NCBI GenBank assembly: GCA_024226335.1
Contig: JAAELY010000029.1
Location: 16,184 to 80,183, forward strand
Reading direction: 5' to 3'
From: a bacterium
GTDB lineage: Bacteria; Myxococcota_A; UBA9160; SZUA-336
DNA: 64,000 bases
Both the position numbers and the translations under genes were made by a program. A model generated the notes under the pieces. It had not been told where the DNA came from and ran no database searches. It worked only from the letters and a program-made list of their open reading frames with translations. Below, in pieces: positions 8,871-18,318 of the stretch (within the stretch, counting starts at the first letter, position 1; each line of letters opens with the position of its first letter).

Positions 8871-11054
8871 CTATTTGATGAAGAGCATCTCCTGGTAGGT
8901 CGCCAGCGGCCAGAGGTCATCGGCAACGATGCCTTCCAGTTGATCCGCAACCGCTCGCACGCATAGCATCGCCGGCAGGATCTTCCCGCAGCAATGCTCC
9001 GCCTGCGCCATCGTAGACTCCTCGGTAGCTTCCATTTCCGATTCGAGTGCGGATATTGCATCCTGGAGCTCTCCGACCAGATTGGTCAGCCGGTCCAGTA
9101 TCCGGGTGTCGGCCTTGGCTGAGAGTTCTTTCAAGCGGGTCGCGGTTTCCGCGAGTTCCAACTGGTAGCGGATGGCGGCCGGCAGGATGATGGTGCGGGC
9201 CATTTCGACGCTGGTGCGCGCTTCGACGCCAACGCTGAGTACATACTGCTCCAGGTAGACCTCGAGTCGGCTATGCAGTTCGCGCTTGCTGAGAACGTTG
9301 AATTTTTCGAACATCGCTACGACAGCATCGTTCTCGAGAACGGGCAGGGCATCGACACTGGTGTTCAGGTTCGGCAGACCGCGTTCCTTTGCTTCCGTGT
9401 GCCAGGCTTCGGAGTAGCCGTCGCCATTGAAGATGACGGCACCGTGATCGCGAACGATCTCCATCAGCACCTGCTGGACGGCCGCGTTGAATTCGTCTGG
9501 ATCGGCTGCGACTGCAGCTTCGATTCGCTCCGCAATGAAGTCGAGCGATTCCGCGAATATCGTGTTCAGGGCGACCATGGGCCCCGCGATCGATTGCGAA
9601 GATGCAACGGCGCGGAATTCGAAGCGGTTGCCCGTAAAGGCGAACGGACTCGTGCGATTGCGATCGCCTGCATCTCTGGGAAGGTCGGGCAAGGTGTCGA
9701 CTCCCACTTCGAGGATCTTCTCGCGGGAATCGGCAGTTGCTGAACCTGCGACTCCGATCTGCTCGAAGATCTTGGTGAGCTGGTCACCCAGAAAGATCGA
9801 GATGATCGCAGGCGGCGCTTCATTGGCGCCCAGGCGGTGGTCGTTTCCCGCAGATGCGACGACTGCTCGAAGCAGGTCGCCGTGAAGATGTACGGCTCGG
9901 ATGACCGCGGCGCAGAACACCAGGAACTGAGCGTTCGCATGCGGCGTGTCGCCGGGATCGAGCAGGTTGCCCTGCGTCGCATTGCCGATCGACATGTTCA
10001 CGTGCTTGCCCGAACCGTTGATCCCCGCAAAAGGTTTCTCGTGAAGCAGGCAGGTCATACCGTACTGCTCGGCGACGCGCCTCATGGTAACCATGATCAT
10101 CTGCTGGTGGTCTGTTGCGAGGTTCGCGGCCTCGAACACGGGTGCAATTTCGTACTGGCCGGGTGCGACCTCGTTGTGGCGTGTCTTGATGGGAATTCCC
10201 AGCTTGATCAACTCGCGCTCACACTCGAACATGAACGCGAGTACACGGGATGGGATCGCACCAAAATAGTGGTCGTCGAATTCCTGGCCTTTGGGAGATG
10301 CGGCGCCGAAGAGAGTTCGGCCCGCGGCGATCAGATCGGGTCGCGAGAAGAAGAAGTTGCGATCGATCAGGAAATACTCCTGCTCCGCACCTGCGAACGA
10401 AGTGATCTTGCCGATCTCCTTGTGGCCAAATAGTTCGAGGATGCGCCGCGCCTGGCGGTCGAGCGCCTGCATCGAGCGGAGCAGGGGGGTCTTCTTGTCG
10501 AGCGCCTCACCGGTCCACGAGACGAATGCGGTGGGAATGCACAGGGTCGTCCCGTTGGGATTCTCGAGGATGTACGCCGGGCTCGTTACGTCCCAGGCGG
10601 TGTAACCGCGGGCCTCGAACGTGGAACGAACGCCGCCGTTCGGAAAGCTCGATGCGTCGGGTTCGCCCTGAATCAGGGTCTTTCCCGCGAATTCCGCAAT
10701 CGCGCCGCCGGATTCATCCGGGGTCAGGAAACAGTCGTGCTTTTCAGCAGTCGATCCGGTCAGAGGGTAGAAAACGTGTGCGTAGTGGGTCGCGCCCTTC
10801 TCGATCGCCCAGTCTTTCAAAGCCGCAGCGACGACATCGGCGCTGGAAGAGTCGAGCTGGGTTCCAGAGTCGATCGTTTCGACGAGTGAGTCGAAAATGG
10901 ATTTGGGCAGGCGGTTCTTCATCACGCTTCGACTGAAGACGTTGGATCCGAACAGATCGCTCGCGGACACATCCGAAAACGACAGGGCTTCGGAGATTGG
11001 CTGGTAATGGGTGACTGCTTCGATCGCGTTTTGTCGGGCGCTGCTTCCGCTCAT
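8871..11054 (-). CDS. glnN: Glutamine synthetase type III (GlnN)
   Basis: A 727-residue protein of the large GSIII class, which makes glutamine from glutamate, ammonia and ATP. The length matches the family (about 700-730). GSIII signatures are visible: the N-terminal domain [19 protein letters not shown] for metal binding, [28 protein letters not shown], and the long helical C-terminal extension. I chose ATG 11054 because GGAGGA lies six bases before it; an ATG two codons upstream is too close to that site. An upstream in-frame extension is non-coding. GSIII is an alternative or accessory ammonium-assimilation enzyme in many bacteria. Confidence 0.93.
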   Translation of the reverse strand: MSGSSARQNAIEAVTHYQPISEALSFSDVSASDLFGSNVFSRSVMKNRLPKSIFDSLVETIDSGTQLDSSSADVVAAALKDWAIEKGATHYAHVFYPLTGSTAEKHDCFLTPDESGGAIAEFAGKTLIQGEPDASSFPNGGVRSTFEARGYTAWDVTSPAYILENPNGTTLCIPTAFVSWTGEALDKKTPLLRSMQALDRQARRILELFGHKEIGKITSFAGAEQEYFLIDRNFFFSRPDLIAAGRTLFGAASPKGQEFDDHYFGAIPSRVLAFMFECERELIKLGIPIKTRHNEVAPGQYEIAPVFEAANLATDHQQMIMVTMRRVAEQYGMTCLLHEKPFAGINGSGKHVNMSIGNATQGNLLDPGDTPHANAQFLVFCAAVIRAVHLHGDLLRAVVASAGNDHRLGANEAPPAIISIFLGDQLTKIFEQIGVAGSATADSREKILEVGVDTLPDLPRDAGDRNRTSPFAFTGNRFEFRAVASSQSIAGPMVALNTIFAESLDFIAERIEAAVAADPDEFNAAVQQVLMEIVRDHGAVIFNGDGYSEAWHTEAKERGLPNLNTSVDALPVLENDAVVAMFEKFNVLSKRELHSRLEVYLEQYVLSVGVEARTSVEMARTIILPAAIRYQLELAETATRLKELSAKADTRILDRLTNLVGELQDAISALESEMEATEESTMAQAEHCCGKILPAMLCVRAVADQLEGIVADDLWPLATYQEMLFIK

Positions 11055-11060
11055 GCTCAT

Positions 11061-11507
11061 TCCTCCATTCGTGGCTCGAAATCTGCTGGCTTGAAATCGG
11101 GGTTTCGAAGATCGACGCGGATATGTGCTGACCTTCCGGATGAGCTGCCCCGGGGGTTCGCCAAGGATTCCGGGTCCGATTCCCGAAAAGGGGCTGCTCG
11201 AATCCACCGGGTTGAAGAGCAAGTCGCGTGCCCGCGTAGGAGACGCCATGCGGCCGCGGCCGGGCCCGGGGAGTCGTCCCGTGCTGAATTCCTGGGCAAC
11301 ACCTGCCTGGAACGCGGGCAGGGAGTCGGGTCCGGAAGGGAAGGTCGTGACGGCGTTGATAAGAGCGACCGGCAAGCCTTGCCTACCTGCGACTTTCCAG
11401 CCCGGGCGGAGCCCGTCTGTCTCGGACGTAGTCGGACAGGAAGTGTCTCTCTCGCCGGGGGAATTCCACCGTCTAAAGCCGGTGGGAAAAAAACCGTTCA
11501 GGAGCGC
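11061..11507. other. 447-bp divergent intergenic region (glnN / ExbD-like operon)
   Basis: This region separates two divergently transcribed units and must carry both promoters. It stays open in several frames because of its high GC content, but nothing in it resembles a protein domain. The ribosome-binding sites at its two ends (GGAGGA for glnN, AGGAG for the ExbD-like gene) are the only elements I can name. No riboswitch or clear -35/-10 pair was found. Confidence 0.5.
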
Positions 11508-11981
11508 ATGCAACGGGATCATTCAGGCGCACCTTCCTGGCTCTACTCCTTTGTCGACCTCGCGTTTCTGCTGGTGATTGCACTCAGTCTGATGGATGTG
11601 GACTTTGGCGACGCACTGGACCTGGGCGAACTCGAGGTTCCGGAGGTGAGCGCATCTGCACCGCTCGCAAACCCTGAACACGTTCGGGATCGCTGGCAGT
11701 TGCGTGTGCATCCGAGAGCAGCGGGTGGACGGACTCCCTTTGAACTGGCAGCCGCGGATCTGGCGGCTTCGGACAGACTGAACCACGAGATCGAACGCTT
11801 TGCGGGTGACGAGCTGGAATCCAGACTCGAAAACCTCCGGGCCCAAGGCGCCAGAAAGCCGCTGCTTGCGCCGCACGAAGACTCTCGCAGTGCCGATCTG
11901 CTTGAGGCAGTCGGATTGCTCGAAGCTCTCTGGCCGAGCGGTCGTCCGGCTCTGGTGTCGGTTGCCGCGGGCGCGGAATGA
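11508..11981 (+). CDS. Divergent ExbD/TolR-like inner-membrane protein
   Basis: A 157-residue protein, first gene of a five-gene operon. The N-terminal anchor [16 protein letters not shown] has the ExbD/TolR layout: one transmembrane helix carrying a membrane-embedded Asp (Asp17-18 region) used for proton coupling. A LELEVPE-like periplasmic segment follows. Near the C-terminus [20 protein letters not shown] resembles the ExbD strand-helix unit that normally reads 'aDxxxxyxxvvxvld'. Overall similarity is low and the family assignment is mine from layout plus the ExbB-like partner at the other end of the operon. ATG 11508 follows AGGAG by a normal distance. It overlaps the next gene by ATGA. 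Confidence 0.65.
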   Translation: MQRDHSGAPSWLYSFVDLAFLLVIALSLMDVDFGDALDLGELEVPEVSASAPLANPEHVRDRWQLRVHPRAAGGRTPFELAAADLAASDRLNHEIERFAGDELESRLENLRAQGARKPLLAPHEDSRSADLLEAVGLLEALWPSGRPALVSVAAGAE

Positions 11982-12949
11982 ACGACGACCTGATTCGCCG
12001 CAACTACGGGTACGGGGCTGGACGCATTCGCCTGTCGGTACCGTCTCATTGCAACAGCCAGGATTACTCCTTCCTGGATGCGTGGCGGCTCACGCTGCAG
12101 GAGGCACGGGATCTGGGTATCCGCGTTTTCCTGTTCCACGCGTCTCGAAACGTGGCTGTCTGTTGTCTGATCCTCGTGATCCTATCGACTCCGTTCCTGT
12201 GGTCGTTCAGCCGACCGTCGCCCGAGGTCTTCGAGCCGCTTGTGATTCAACTCATCAAGCCCGAGCCGCCACCGCTGCTAGTTGAGCCGGATCCAGTCGA
12301 GCCAGATCCTGTGCCTCTGGCGCGGCCCCTGGTGACGGAACTGGCCCAGAAAAGTGAGCCGGAACCCGTCGCCAAACCACGTCGAAGTCCGCAGGTGAGC
12401 ATCGATGCGCTGGCTCCGGTCGCAGCACGAAGCCCGCGGCCGGATATCGAACCTCTACCGAGTTCCCGCAATGCGCCGCTGGTCTACGCCCGCGCGCCGA
12501 TCTCTGTCGGCAAGCGAGTCGCGGTACCGGATGTGGCGGCGGCGGCACCTCGCCTCGCGCTGCCCAGCGCTCCTGTCGTGTCGCGGGCCGTTCCATCGGA
12601 TCACGTCTCTGGACATCGCCGTCCCTCGCTTCCAGCGCGACCCGCGCTGGCTCCCTTCGAGGCCTCCGCGAAGGCACAGGACAATGGAATTTCCGGTGTG
12701 CCGCTGGCTTCGCTGGCCGCTTGCGAGACGGACGCCGAAGAGGATTCCCTAAAGCAGGACCTGATTTTCGCCGTTGATGTGCGCGAAAGCTGCCGCTCCG
12801 TGATGGGTGTGTATCGCTTTCTCCAGATGCGAAATGTGAACGGCTTCTTGTTGTGGGTGAGCCGGAGCCCGGATCGGCCGGAGTTGGATCGTTGTGGAGA
12901 GTTGAGGCTCGCACTGAGTTGTCTCGAAGGCGGGACGGAGGCAGATTGA
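11978..12949 (+). CDS. TonB-like proline-rich energy-transducing protein
   Basis: A 323-residue protein starting in an ATGA overlap with the ExbD-like gene. About 50 cytoplasmic residues precede one transmembrane segment (NVAVCCLILVILSTPFLW). A Pro-Glu/Pro-Val-rich stretch follows (LIKPEPPPLLVEPDPVEPDP), which is the periplasm-spanning hallmark of TonB, then a low-complexity Ala/Pro region. The C-terminal ~90 residues are Cys-containing and do not look like the usual TonB C-terminal domain (no YP motif). It may therefore couple the inner-membrane motor to an unusual partner. The long cytoplasmic N-terminus is also atypical for TonB. Confidence 0.65.
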   Translation: MNDDLIRRNYGYGAGRIRLSVPSHCNSQDYSFLDAWRLTLQEARDLGIRVFLFHASRNVAVCCLILVILSTPFLWSFSRPSPEVFEPLVIQLIKPEPPPLLVEPDPVEPDPVPLARPLVTELAQKSEPEPVAKPRRSPQVSIDALAPVAARSPRPDIEPLPSSRNAPLVYARAPISVGKRVAVPDVAAAAPRLALPSAPVVSRAVPSDHVSGHRRPSLPARPALAPFEASAKAQDNGISGVPLASLAACETDAEEDSLKQDLIFAVDVRESCRSVMGVYRFLQMRNVNGFLLWVSRSPDRPELDRCGELRLALSCLEGGTEAD

Positions 12950-12951
12950 CC

Positions 12952-15054
12952 ATGAGATCGACGTTGATCCTATCGATGACCCTCGCGCTGTCGTTCGCGG
13001 GTTTCGCGAACGCGACCGGGAGCGCGAATGAAACGGAAACCGCCTGGTCGGGTTACCTGGATTTTGCGTACGTCTACGTCTCGGCGGAGCCGCAGGCTTT
13101 GCGAGCGCGTCTGGAAGAGTATGCCGCCGAGGCGGGAGTGAGCCTGAGTGACTTCGCTGCCGAGAATCTCGACGGCGATGGGTTCTTGCCTCGAACGCTT
13201 GGCGAAGATGACCAACGTCGCCGCGCGGTCGCGCATCTGCTCTTGTTCATCGCAAGTGGCAATGGAGATGAGATCGAAGCGGCCGTCGCGAGCGTGCGAG
13301 AGTTGGAGAACCGGCTCGAAAGAAGCGAGAACCGATGGTGGTTCCACTACATTCTGGCGCACCACGCATTGCATCACGGAAACGCAGCCGAGTTTTCCGC
13401 GCAGATCTTCGATATCTGGCGCAATGTGGTGGCCGAACTCGAAGTGTCGTACGCCACCTACGAAGACCTCGCCCTACGAGAGAGTTCGAGCGCGGGTTTC
13501 ATGTCGGCGTTGCCCTTCCTGTACGAGAACCTGGCTCGCATCATCTTGATTCGCAGCCAGGAGGCTGGAATCGATCGCGGCCTCGACGCACTCGGTGCGA
13601 TCGTGAGGATGCTGGATGACGGTCGGGTGGGTGAGCACCCGAAGGAGGTGCCGATCGAGGCATCGGCGGCCGAATATCTGGACCATATCGTCCGGCGCTT
13701 GACCGGTCCGGAATCGGACGGAGAGAGCCTGACGTTCACGCTGGCGCTTTTCGAAGCCAATCGGAAGCACGAGAAGGCGCGAAATCTCCTGGCCAGCGAG
13801 GATCTGTCGGAGAGCACGCGCGAGGCGATCCGGATCAGCACGGGCGCCTATCGCGACGCTCTGCATCGCGCAAATACGATCCAGGGACGCTGTGCTGTGT
13901 ACACACGCGCCTTGCGCCAGCTCGGTGAGCTCCACGCCGCCAAGCAGCGAATGAACAGCATTGCCGAGATCGAGGTTCCTTTCAGCATCCAGCAGGCGAT
14001 GGCGCTCTATGAACAGATGGAAGAGGGTCTCGAGGGCGGCTGGAAGAACCACGGATACCGCAACATGGGTCGCGCGGCGTACGTAAGTGCGATGCATCGG
14101 CTCTGGGAAGAGATCCAGGAAGCGAGCTTCAACGTCGCCGAGTTCTATCTCTCGCAGGGTTCGCGTCCGGGCGTGGGCGGAAACGAGGCGGTCAGTGATG
14201 CATCTGCACACTTCGGGCGCTACTTGAACTTCTTCGAGCAACACGCGCGCCCTGGAGATCACGAAGGCGTTCCCACTTCAGCGTATTTCGCCGCCTATGT
14301 CGCCGCGAGAGGCGTGGGCGATGCGGCCTTGAGCTATCGCGCCGGCAATCCGTCGACCAAGCAGATCGAGCATGCGAGCCAGCAGTACCGCAGTGCACTC
14401 GAGATCTTCCCGTTTGACCGCGGGCTGTGGGCGCGGGTGGCGCACTCCTTCGAACAGCAGGGACGCGAACGCGACTTCCTGAGTGAAACACAGAGCGTCG
14501 CCGACCGCGTCGAGCGCTCGCGTCATCTCAACACCTGGATCGAACAGAATCGGGAACTCGGCAGTTCCTTTGGTGCGATTCGCCGCGCTCTATCGGACGA
14601 TCTGGCGATCATGTATCTGGGTTTCGCGCAGCCCGACGGAGTCGCTTTGCTGGAAGAAGAGCTCACCGGGCTCGTCAGTCAGCGCGACAGCCTACAGCTC
14701 GAAGTCGAGACACTCGCCTGGGAGCGCGAAGAACTCGACATGGCTCGAGCCGAGGGGCTCGCGGTCCCGGCGCAGGAAGAGGAACTCCCGGTCGTTTCCG
14801 CAAATCCGGGGACCACAGAGATTTCCTCGAATCGGATTCTCGAACTCGCAAAGCGGATCGAACAGCTACAGACCCGTCAGGACAAGCTCACACAGCAGAT
14901 CGAGCTGCGTTCGCGCGCGCTGCCTTTGTTTCAGAAGGCACTCGACTCTGCAAGTGCCACGCGTGAACTCGCCGCCCGACGGGATCACCCCGCCCATACG
15001 CTCCTGCGTCAACTCTATTTCGAGAACCTAGCTCTCCGGGAGGAGCAGTCGTGA
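12952..15054 (+). CDS. Large secreted alpha-helical (TPR/coiled-coil) protein of unknown function
   Basis: A 700-residue exported protein. The signal peptide is residues 1-21 (cleavage near FANA/TGS). The rest is almost entirely helical with TPR-like helix pairs (for example YRSALEIFPFDRGLWARVAHSFEQQ), and the last ~120 residues form a coiled coil (LTGLVSQRDSLQLEVETLAWEREE, then RIEQLQTRQDKLTQQIEL). GGAGG lies ten bases before ATG 12952; the reading frame extends further upstream but only inside the previous gene. No enzymatic motif is visible. Its place between TonB-like and lipoprotein genes suggests a periplasmic scaffold for the same machine. Confidence 0.75.
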   Translation: MRSTLILSMTLALSFAGFANATGSANETETAWSGYLDFAYVYVSAEPQALRARLEEYAAEAGVSLSDFAAENLDGDGFLPRTLGEDDQRRRAVAHLLLFIASGNGDEIEAAVASVRELENRLERSENRWWFHYILAHHALHHGNAAEFSAQIFDIWRNVVAELEVSYATYEDLALRESSSAGFMSALPFLYENLARIILIRSQEAGIDRGLDALGAIVRMLDDGRVGEHPKEVPIEASAAEYLDHIVRRLTGPESDGESLTFTLALFEANRKHEKARNLLASEDLSESTREAIRISTGAYRDALHRANTIQGRCAVYTRALRQLGELHAAKQRMNSIAEIEVPFSIQQAMALYEQMEEGLEGGWKNHGYRNMGRAAYVSAMHRLWEEIQEASFNVAEFYLSQGSRPGVGGNEAVSDASAHFGRYLNFFEQHARPGDHEGVPTSAYFAAYVAARGVGDAALSYRAGNPSTKQIEHASQQYRSALEIFPFDRGLWARVAHSFEQQGRERDFLSETQSVADRVERSRHLNTWIEQNRELGSSFGAIRRALSDDLAIMYLGFAQPDGVALLEEELTGLVSQRDSLQLEVETLAWEREELDMARAEGLAVPAQEEELPVVSANPGTTEISSNRILELAKRIEQLQTRQDKLTQQIELRSRALPLFQKALDSASATRELAARRDHPAHTLLRQLYFENLALREEQS

Positions 15055-15584
15055 AACGCTCTCTATCGATCATTCTCGCCATTGGTTGCGTCATCAGCAT
15101 GAGTGCATGTGCAACGCGTTGGTCGGGCAATGACTATTTCAAGAAGCAACCTGTGGGCGTCGAGCCCGATCAGCAGGTTTCCGGTGAGGCACTCCTGCAA
15201 CGCAAGGAGACCCTGAGGCGTTTGCATCGCGACTTGAAAAGTGTCAAGGCCACGGCTGAAAGCCTGCGACGGCATCGTGATCTGGAAGGCATCGCGTCGC
15301 TCGAAGGTTTCGTGCATCCGTATTTCGAGCAACAGATCGAGCCGTTGATTTCGGACACAGGCGAATGGCACGCGGAACTCCAGCTCCTCGAGGCGAACCT
15401 CTTGTTCGCCCAGGCGGAGGTCCTCTACGAACTGCGCGATGCTCGCCGGCTGGCCAAGATCGCCAGGCGTATTCACAACCGCTTTGCCTCGTCCAAGAGC
15501 ATGCTCGTCGAATATCCGATTGGCGAGCAGAGCACCGTGCAAAACGCTCTCGAAGATCTCGAATACAAAAGGGAGATTCTCTAA
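15051..15584 (+). CDS. Lipoprotein of the ExbB/ExbD-like operon
   Basis: A 177-residue lipoprotein starting at GTG 15051, overlapping the preceding stop (GTGA). The signal ends in a lipobox SMSAC, so Cys20 should be acylated. The residue after it is Ala, not Asp, consistent with outer-membrane sorting. The mature part is helical and charged, with no family I recognise. By position it is the outer-membrane partner of the putative transducer, in the way Pal is in the Tol system, but it has no Pal/OmpA peptidoglycan-binding motif. It overlaps the ExbB-like gene by one base (TAATG). Confidence 0.75.
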   Translation: MKRSLSIILAIGCVISMSACATRWSGNDYFKKQPVGVEPDQQVSGEALLQRKETLRRLHRDLKSVKATAESLRRHRDLEGIASLEGFVHPYFEQQIEPLISDTGEWHAELQLLEANLLFAQAEVLYELRDARRLAKIARRIHNRFASSKSMLVEYPIGEQSTVQNALEDLEYKREIL

Positions 15585-16174
15585 TGGATCCGATCTTCTC
15601 GACCTTGCCGCTCGAACTGACGTTGGCCGCGGCGATCAGCCTGGTTTCTCTGGCCGGCGCCGGATTGCCGTTCTATCGAGGATTTCGGATCTTTCTGCGC
15701 GGTCGCGCTGCCACGCGTCGCCTGCAGACTGCAGAGATGTTCGAAGAAGCCAACAGCTCGGGTATCGCACCGCTCTCTCAGCGCATGATGAGCGTCTTGA
15801 CGCGCTCGTTTTCCGAGCACCCTGAACAGTCCCCGGACTTCGTTCGCGATGCGACTCGACAGTTCGTTCTGAACGACTACGACATGAGCTATGCCCGGCC
15901 CCTTTCCATGTACTCCAATATCCTGCCGCCAATCGGGTTCATCGGAACGACTCTCGGCATGATGGTGCTCTTCGTGTCGCTTCAGCTGTCGAACAACACC
16001 TTGCAAATCGGAGCGCTCTCGGTAGCTCTGAGTTCGACCATCCTCGCGCTGCTGGGCTTTGCTGCACTCGAGGGTTGTCGCATCCGGCTCTACGCTCGCC
16101 TGATGTGCTGCATCGACGATGTGTTCGATGCGGATCTCGCGGCCCAGCTCAGCGAAACCCGCCGCAGCGCCTGA
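15584..16174 (+). CDS. MotA/TolQ/ExbB-type proton channel protein
   Basis: A 196-residue inner-membrane protein starting at ATG 15584 (TAATG overlap with the lipoprotein stop). Three hydrophobic segments are visible: residues ~10-30, ~110-130 and ~140-160. The second and third carry the family pattern ILPPIGFIGTTLGMMVLF, corresponding to the ExbB/TolQ 'apllGllGTvxGmi' signature, followed by ALSSTILALLGFAALEG. This is the proton-conducting subunit that works with an ExbD/TolR partner. It is the last gene of the operon, whereas exbB/tolQ normally precedes exbD/tolR directly. Confidence 0.88.
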   Translation: MDPIFSTLPLELTLAAAISLVSLAGAGLPFYRGFRIFLRGRAATRRLQTAEMFEEANSSGIAPLSQRMMSVLTRSFSEHPEQSPDFVRDATRQFVLNDYDMSYARPLSMYSNILPPIGFIGTTLGMMVLFVSLQLSNNTLQIGALSVALSSTILALLGFAALEGCRIRLYARLMCCIDDVFDADLAAQLSETRRSA

Positions 16175-16290
16175 TCAGAATCCGCAGCAGGCCCGAACGC
16201 GAACCGCTTTCTCCGGAGGCATAGGACCGCACTGAAAATCGAATTGTGATTCCAGTGCGAAGCGCCGACAATGCCTTTCGGAGGATCCTG

Positions 16291-17748
16291 ATGGCGCAGC
16301 AAGAGTACTCGATCGTCGACGCGGCGGATGTCGACAGTTTTTCCGATGAAGCGGATGTCCTGGTGGTGGGGCTGGGAGCCTCCGGAACCTGTGCCGCCAT
16401 CGAGGCCCGCGAAGCGGGAGCGGACGTCCTGGTCCTGGAGCGCGCCAGCGCTGGCGGCGGGCTGACCATGTCGGCCGCGGGGCACTTCTACCTCGGAGGC
16501 GGGACTCGGGTCCAGAAGGCCGTGGGCGTGAAAGACGACGTCGAGGAGATGATCAAGTATCTCGAAGCCGTGACGCCTGAACCCGACATGGACAAGATCC
16601 GCGTCTACTGCGAACAGAGTGTCGAGCACTTCGATTGGCTGGTCGCACGAGGTGTACCGTTCAAGGACACGATGTACCCCGCGAAAGACGTCGTGCAGAT
16701 GACCGACGAATGTCTGATCTGGTCGGGAAACGAAGAAGCCTGGCCGTTTCGCGAAAAGGCCATCCCGGCACCGCGTGGACACAAGGTGGCGAAGGAAGGG
16801 GAAGCGGGCGGCGCGGAACTCATGGATCGTCTGATCCCTTGTGCCGAACGACTGGGCGTGAGGCTCGAATGCGACGCGGGAGTCGAAGCTCTTGTTCGCG
16901 CCTCATCGGGCGAGATCGTCGGTGTGCGCTATCGCAAGTATGACGAACTCAGGACCGTGCGGGCGCGCAAGGCCGTGATCCTGGCAACCGGCCACTATAC
17001 TCTCGATCCGGAAATGCTCGCGGCCAACTGTCCGCGCCTCGCAGATGACCGCATCGAGAAGCAGGGCTCGACTTTTGATTTCGGTGTCGGGCACAAACTT
17101 GGTGTGATGGCCGGTGGCGTGACACAGCATATGGATGGTGCGCTGATTACCTCCCCGTTCTATCCACCCGAATGCCTACTCAAAGGTATTCTGGTGAACA
17201 AACACGGCAAGCGATTCATTGACGAAGACTGCTACCACGCCCGTTCGAGTGCCATGTGCCTCGAGCAACCCGATGGCAAGGCGTACCTGATCGCCGACGA
17301 ATCCTTCTTCGAACGGCCCGCGTACGGTTGGCAGGAACTGATCGACGCCTGGGATACGATCGAGGACATGGAACGAGATCTGAAGATGCCCGAAGGTGCG
17401 CTGCAGAAGACGATTGCGGACTACAACCAGCACGCGAAATCGGGAGAGGACCCCGAATATCACAAGGCCGCGAAGTGGCTCGTCCCCCTCGCCACGCCTC
17501 CTTACGCGGCCCTGGATCTTTCCCTGGGTTCGGCGCATTTCGTCGGTTTCGCGCTCGGTGGCTTGAAGTGCTCGATCGATGGCGAAGTCCTGGACCCACA
17601 GGACAAGGTCATTCCCGGCTTGTACGCCATCGGAGCTTGTGCTTCGAACATCGCCCAGGACGGCAAGGGCTATTCGAGTGGCACCTGTATAGGAGAATCG
17701 ACCTTTTTCGGTCGGCGCGCAGGACGCCACGCAGGGGCGCCTGACTGA
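16291..17748 (+). CDS. FAD-dependent oxidoreductase, fumarate reductase/ketosteroid dehydrogenase family
   Basis: A 485-residue flavoprotein. The dinucleotide motif VLVVGLGASGTCAAIEAREAG near residue 22 and the second FAD contact (IGACASNIAQDG ... SSGTCIGES) near the C-terminus define the FAD_binding_2 family, which holds fumarate reductase flavoprotein, 3-ketosteroid-1-dehydrogenase and related enzymes. ATG 16291 lies five bases after GGAGGA, which is why I prefer it to an upstream GTG-type start. The substrate is unknown; a steroid or enone is a reasonable guess given the P450 and FadE34-like genes elsewhere in the window. Confidence 0.88.
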   Translation: MAQQEYSIVDAADVDSFSDEADVLVVGLGASGTCAAIEAREAGADVLVLERASAGGGLTMSAAGHFYLGGGTRVQKAVGVKDDVEEMIKYLEAVTPEPDMDKIRVYCEQSVEHFDWLVARGVPFKDTMYPAKDVVQMTDECLIWSGNEEAWPFREKAIPAPRGHKVAKEGEAGGAELMDRLIPCAERLGVRLECDAGVEALVRASSGEIVGVRYRKYDELRTVRARKAVILATGHYTLDPEMLAANCPRLADDRIEKQGSTFDFGVGHKLGVMAGGVTQHMDGALITSPFYPPECLLKGILVNKHGKRFIDEDCYHARSSAMCLEQPDGKAYLIADESFFERPAYGWQELIDAWDTIEDMERDLKMPEGALQKTIADYNQHAKSGEDPEYHKAAKWLVPLATPPYAALDLSLGSAHFVGFALGGLKCSIDGEVLDPQDKVIPGLYAIGACASNIAQDGKGYSSGTCIGESTFFGRRAGRHAGAPD

Positions 17749-17772
17749 GCGGGCGAGTCCTGAAACGCATTT

Positions 17773-18174
17773 TCAGTCGTTTCCAGGCGGACGGGTGGGG
17801 CGCGGACGAGCGAGGTAGGCCGCGACCGTCGCGCGCACGTCGACGTCGTCGATTTCCAGGTCGAAAGCCATGGGGCCGGGCGGAAATCCGACGCGATAGG
17901 CGCGGCCATCGGCGGTGCGTTCGAGTTGTCCGTAGTCGATCAGCATGCGCCGTACGGTCACGTGGTCTGTCTCGATCGCCGGTGTGACCTCGGCATTCCA
18001 CGCACGGATCAACTCGTTGATCTCTGCCTCCGAATAGCTGCGGCCACTGTCGAGGGTCAACAAGAAGCTCTTCATCAGAATCTGTCGATCTCGGCGTCTA
18101 CGCGGAAGTCCGCGCGGGCCGCGATCGGCGCCGAGGCGGACGAGGCGCTCGATGAACTCTTCCAAGCTGATCAT
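17773..18174 (-). CDS. DUF2087 domain protein
   Basis: A 133-residue protein with the DUF2087 signature in its second half: DRQILMKSFLLTLDSGRSYSE, then DHVTVRRMLIDYGQLERTADG. This small domain is often found alone or fused to helix-turn-helix regulators and is suspected of nucleic-acid binding, but its function is unproven. I chose ATG 18174, which follows a GGAAG-like site; the reading frame is open for another 87 codons upstream, into the promoter of the GST gene, without family similarity. It is convergent with the flavoprotein gene. Confidence 0.8.
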   Translation of the reverse strand: MISLEEFIERLVRLGADRGPRGLPRRRRDRQILMKSFLLTLDSGRSYSEAEINELIRAWNAEVTPAIETDHVTVRRMLIDYGQLERTADGRAYRVGFPPGPMAFDLEIDDVDVRATVAAYLARPRPTRPPGND

Positions 18175-18318
18175 GGATCTTCCAGGTTTGCCAGGCGGTT
18201 TCGCAGATCCGTGAACAATAGAGCAGTTCTGCAGAGTTTCGATCCGAGCGGTTTTCGGCGCAGGGTTGGATAAGATAGGATGGATTCGATCCCTCGTCTG
18301 CAATGAAAGGCCGAGTTG

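Noticed and set aside
11007..11507. Upstream extension of the ExbD-like gene by 167 codons
   Set aside because: It would overlap the glnN start and ribosome site, has no similarity, and ATG 11508 has its own ribosome site.
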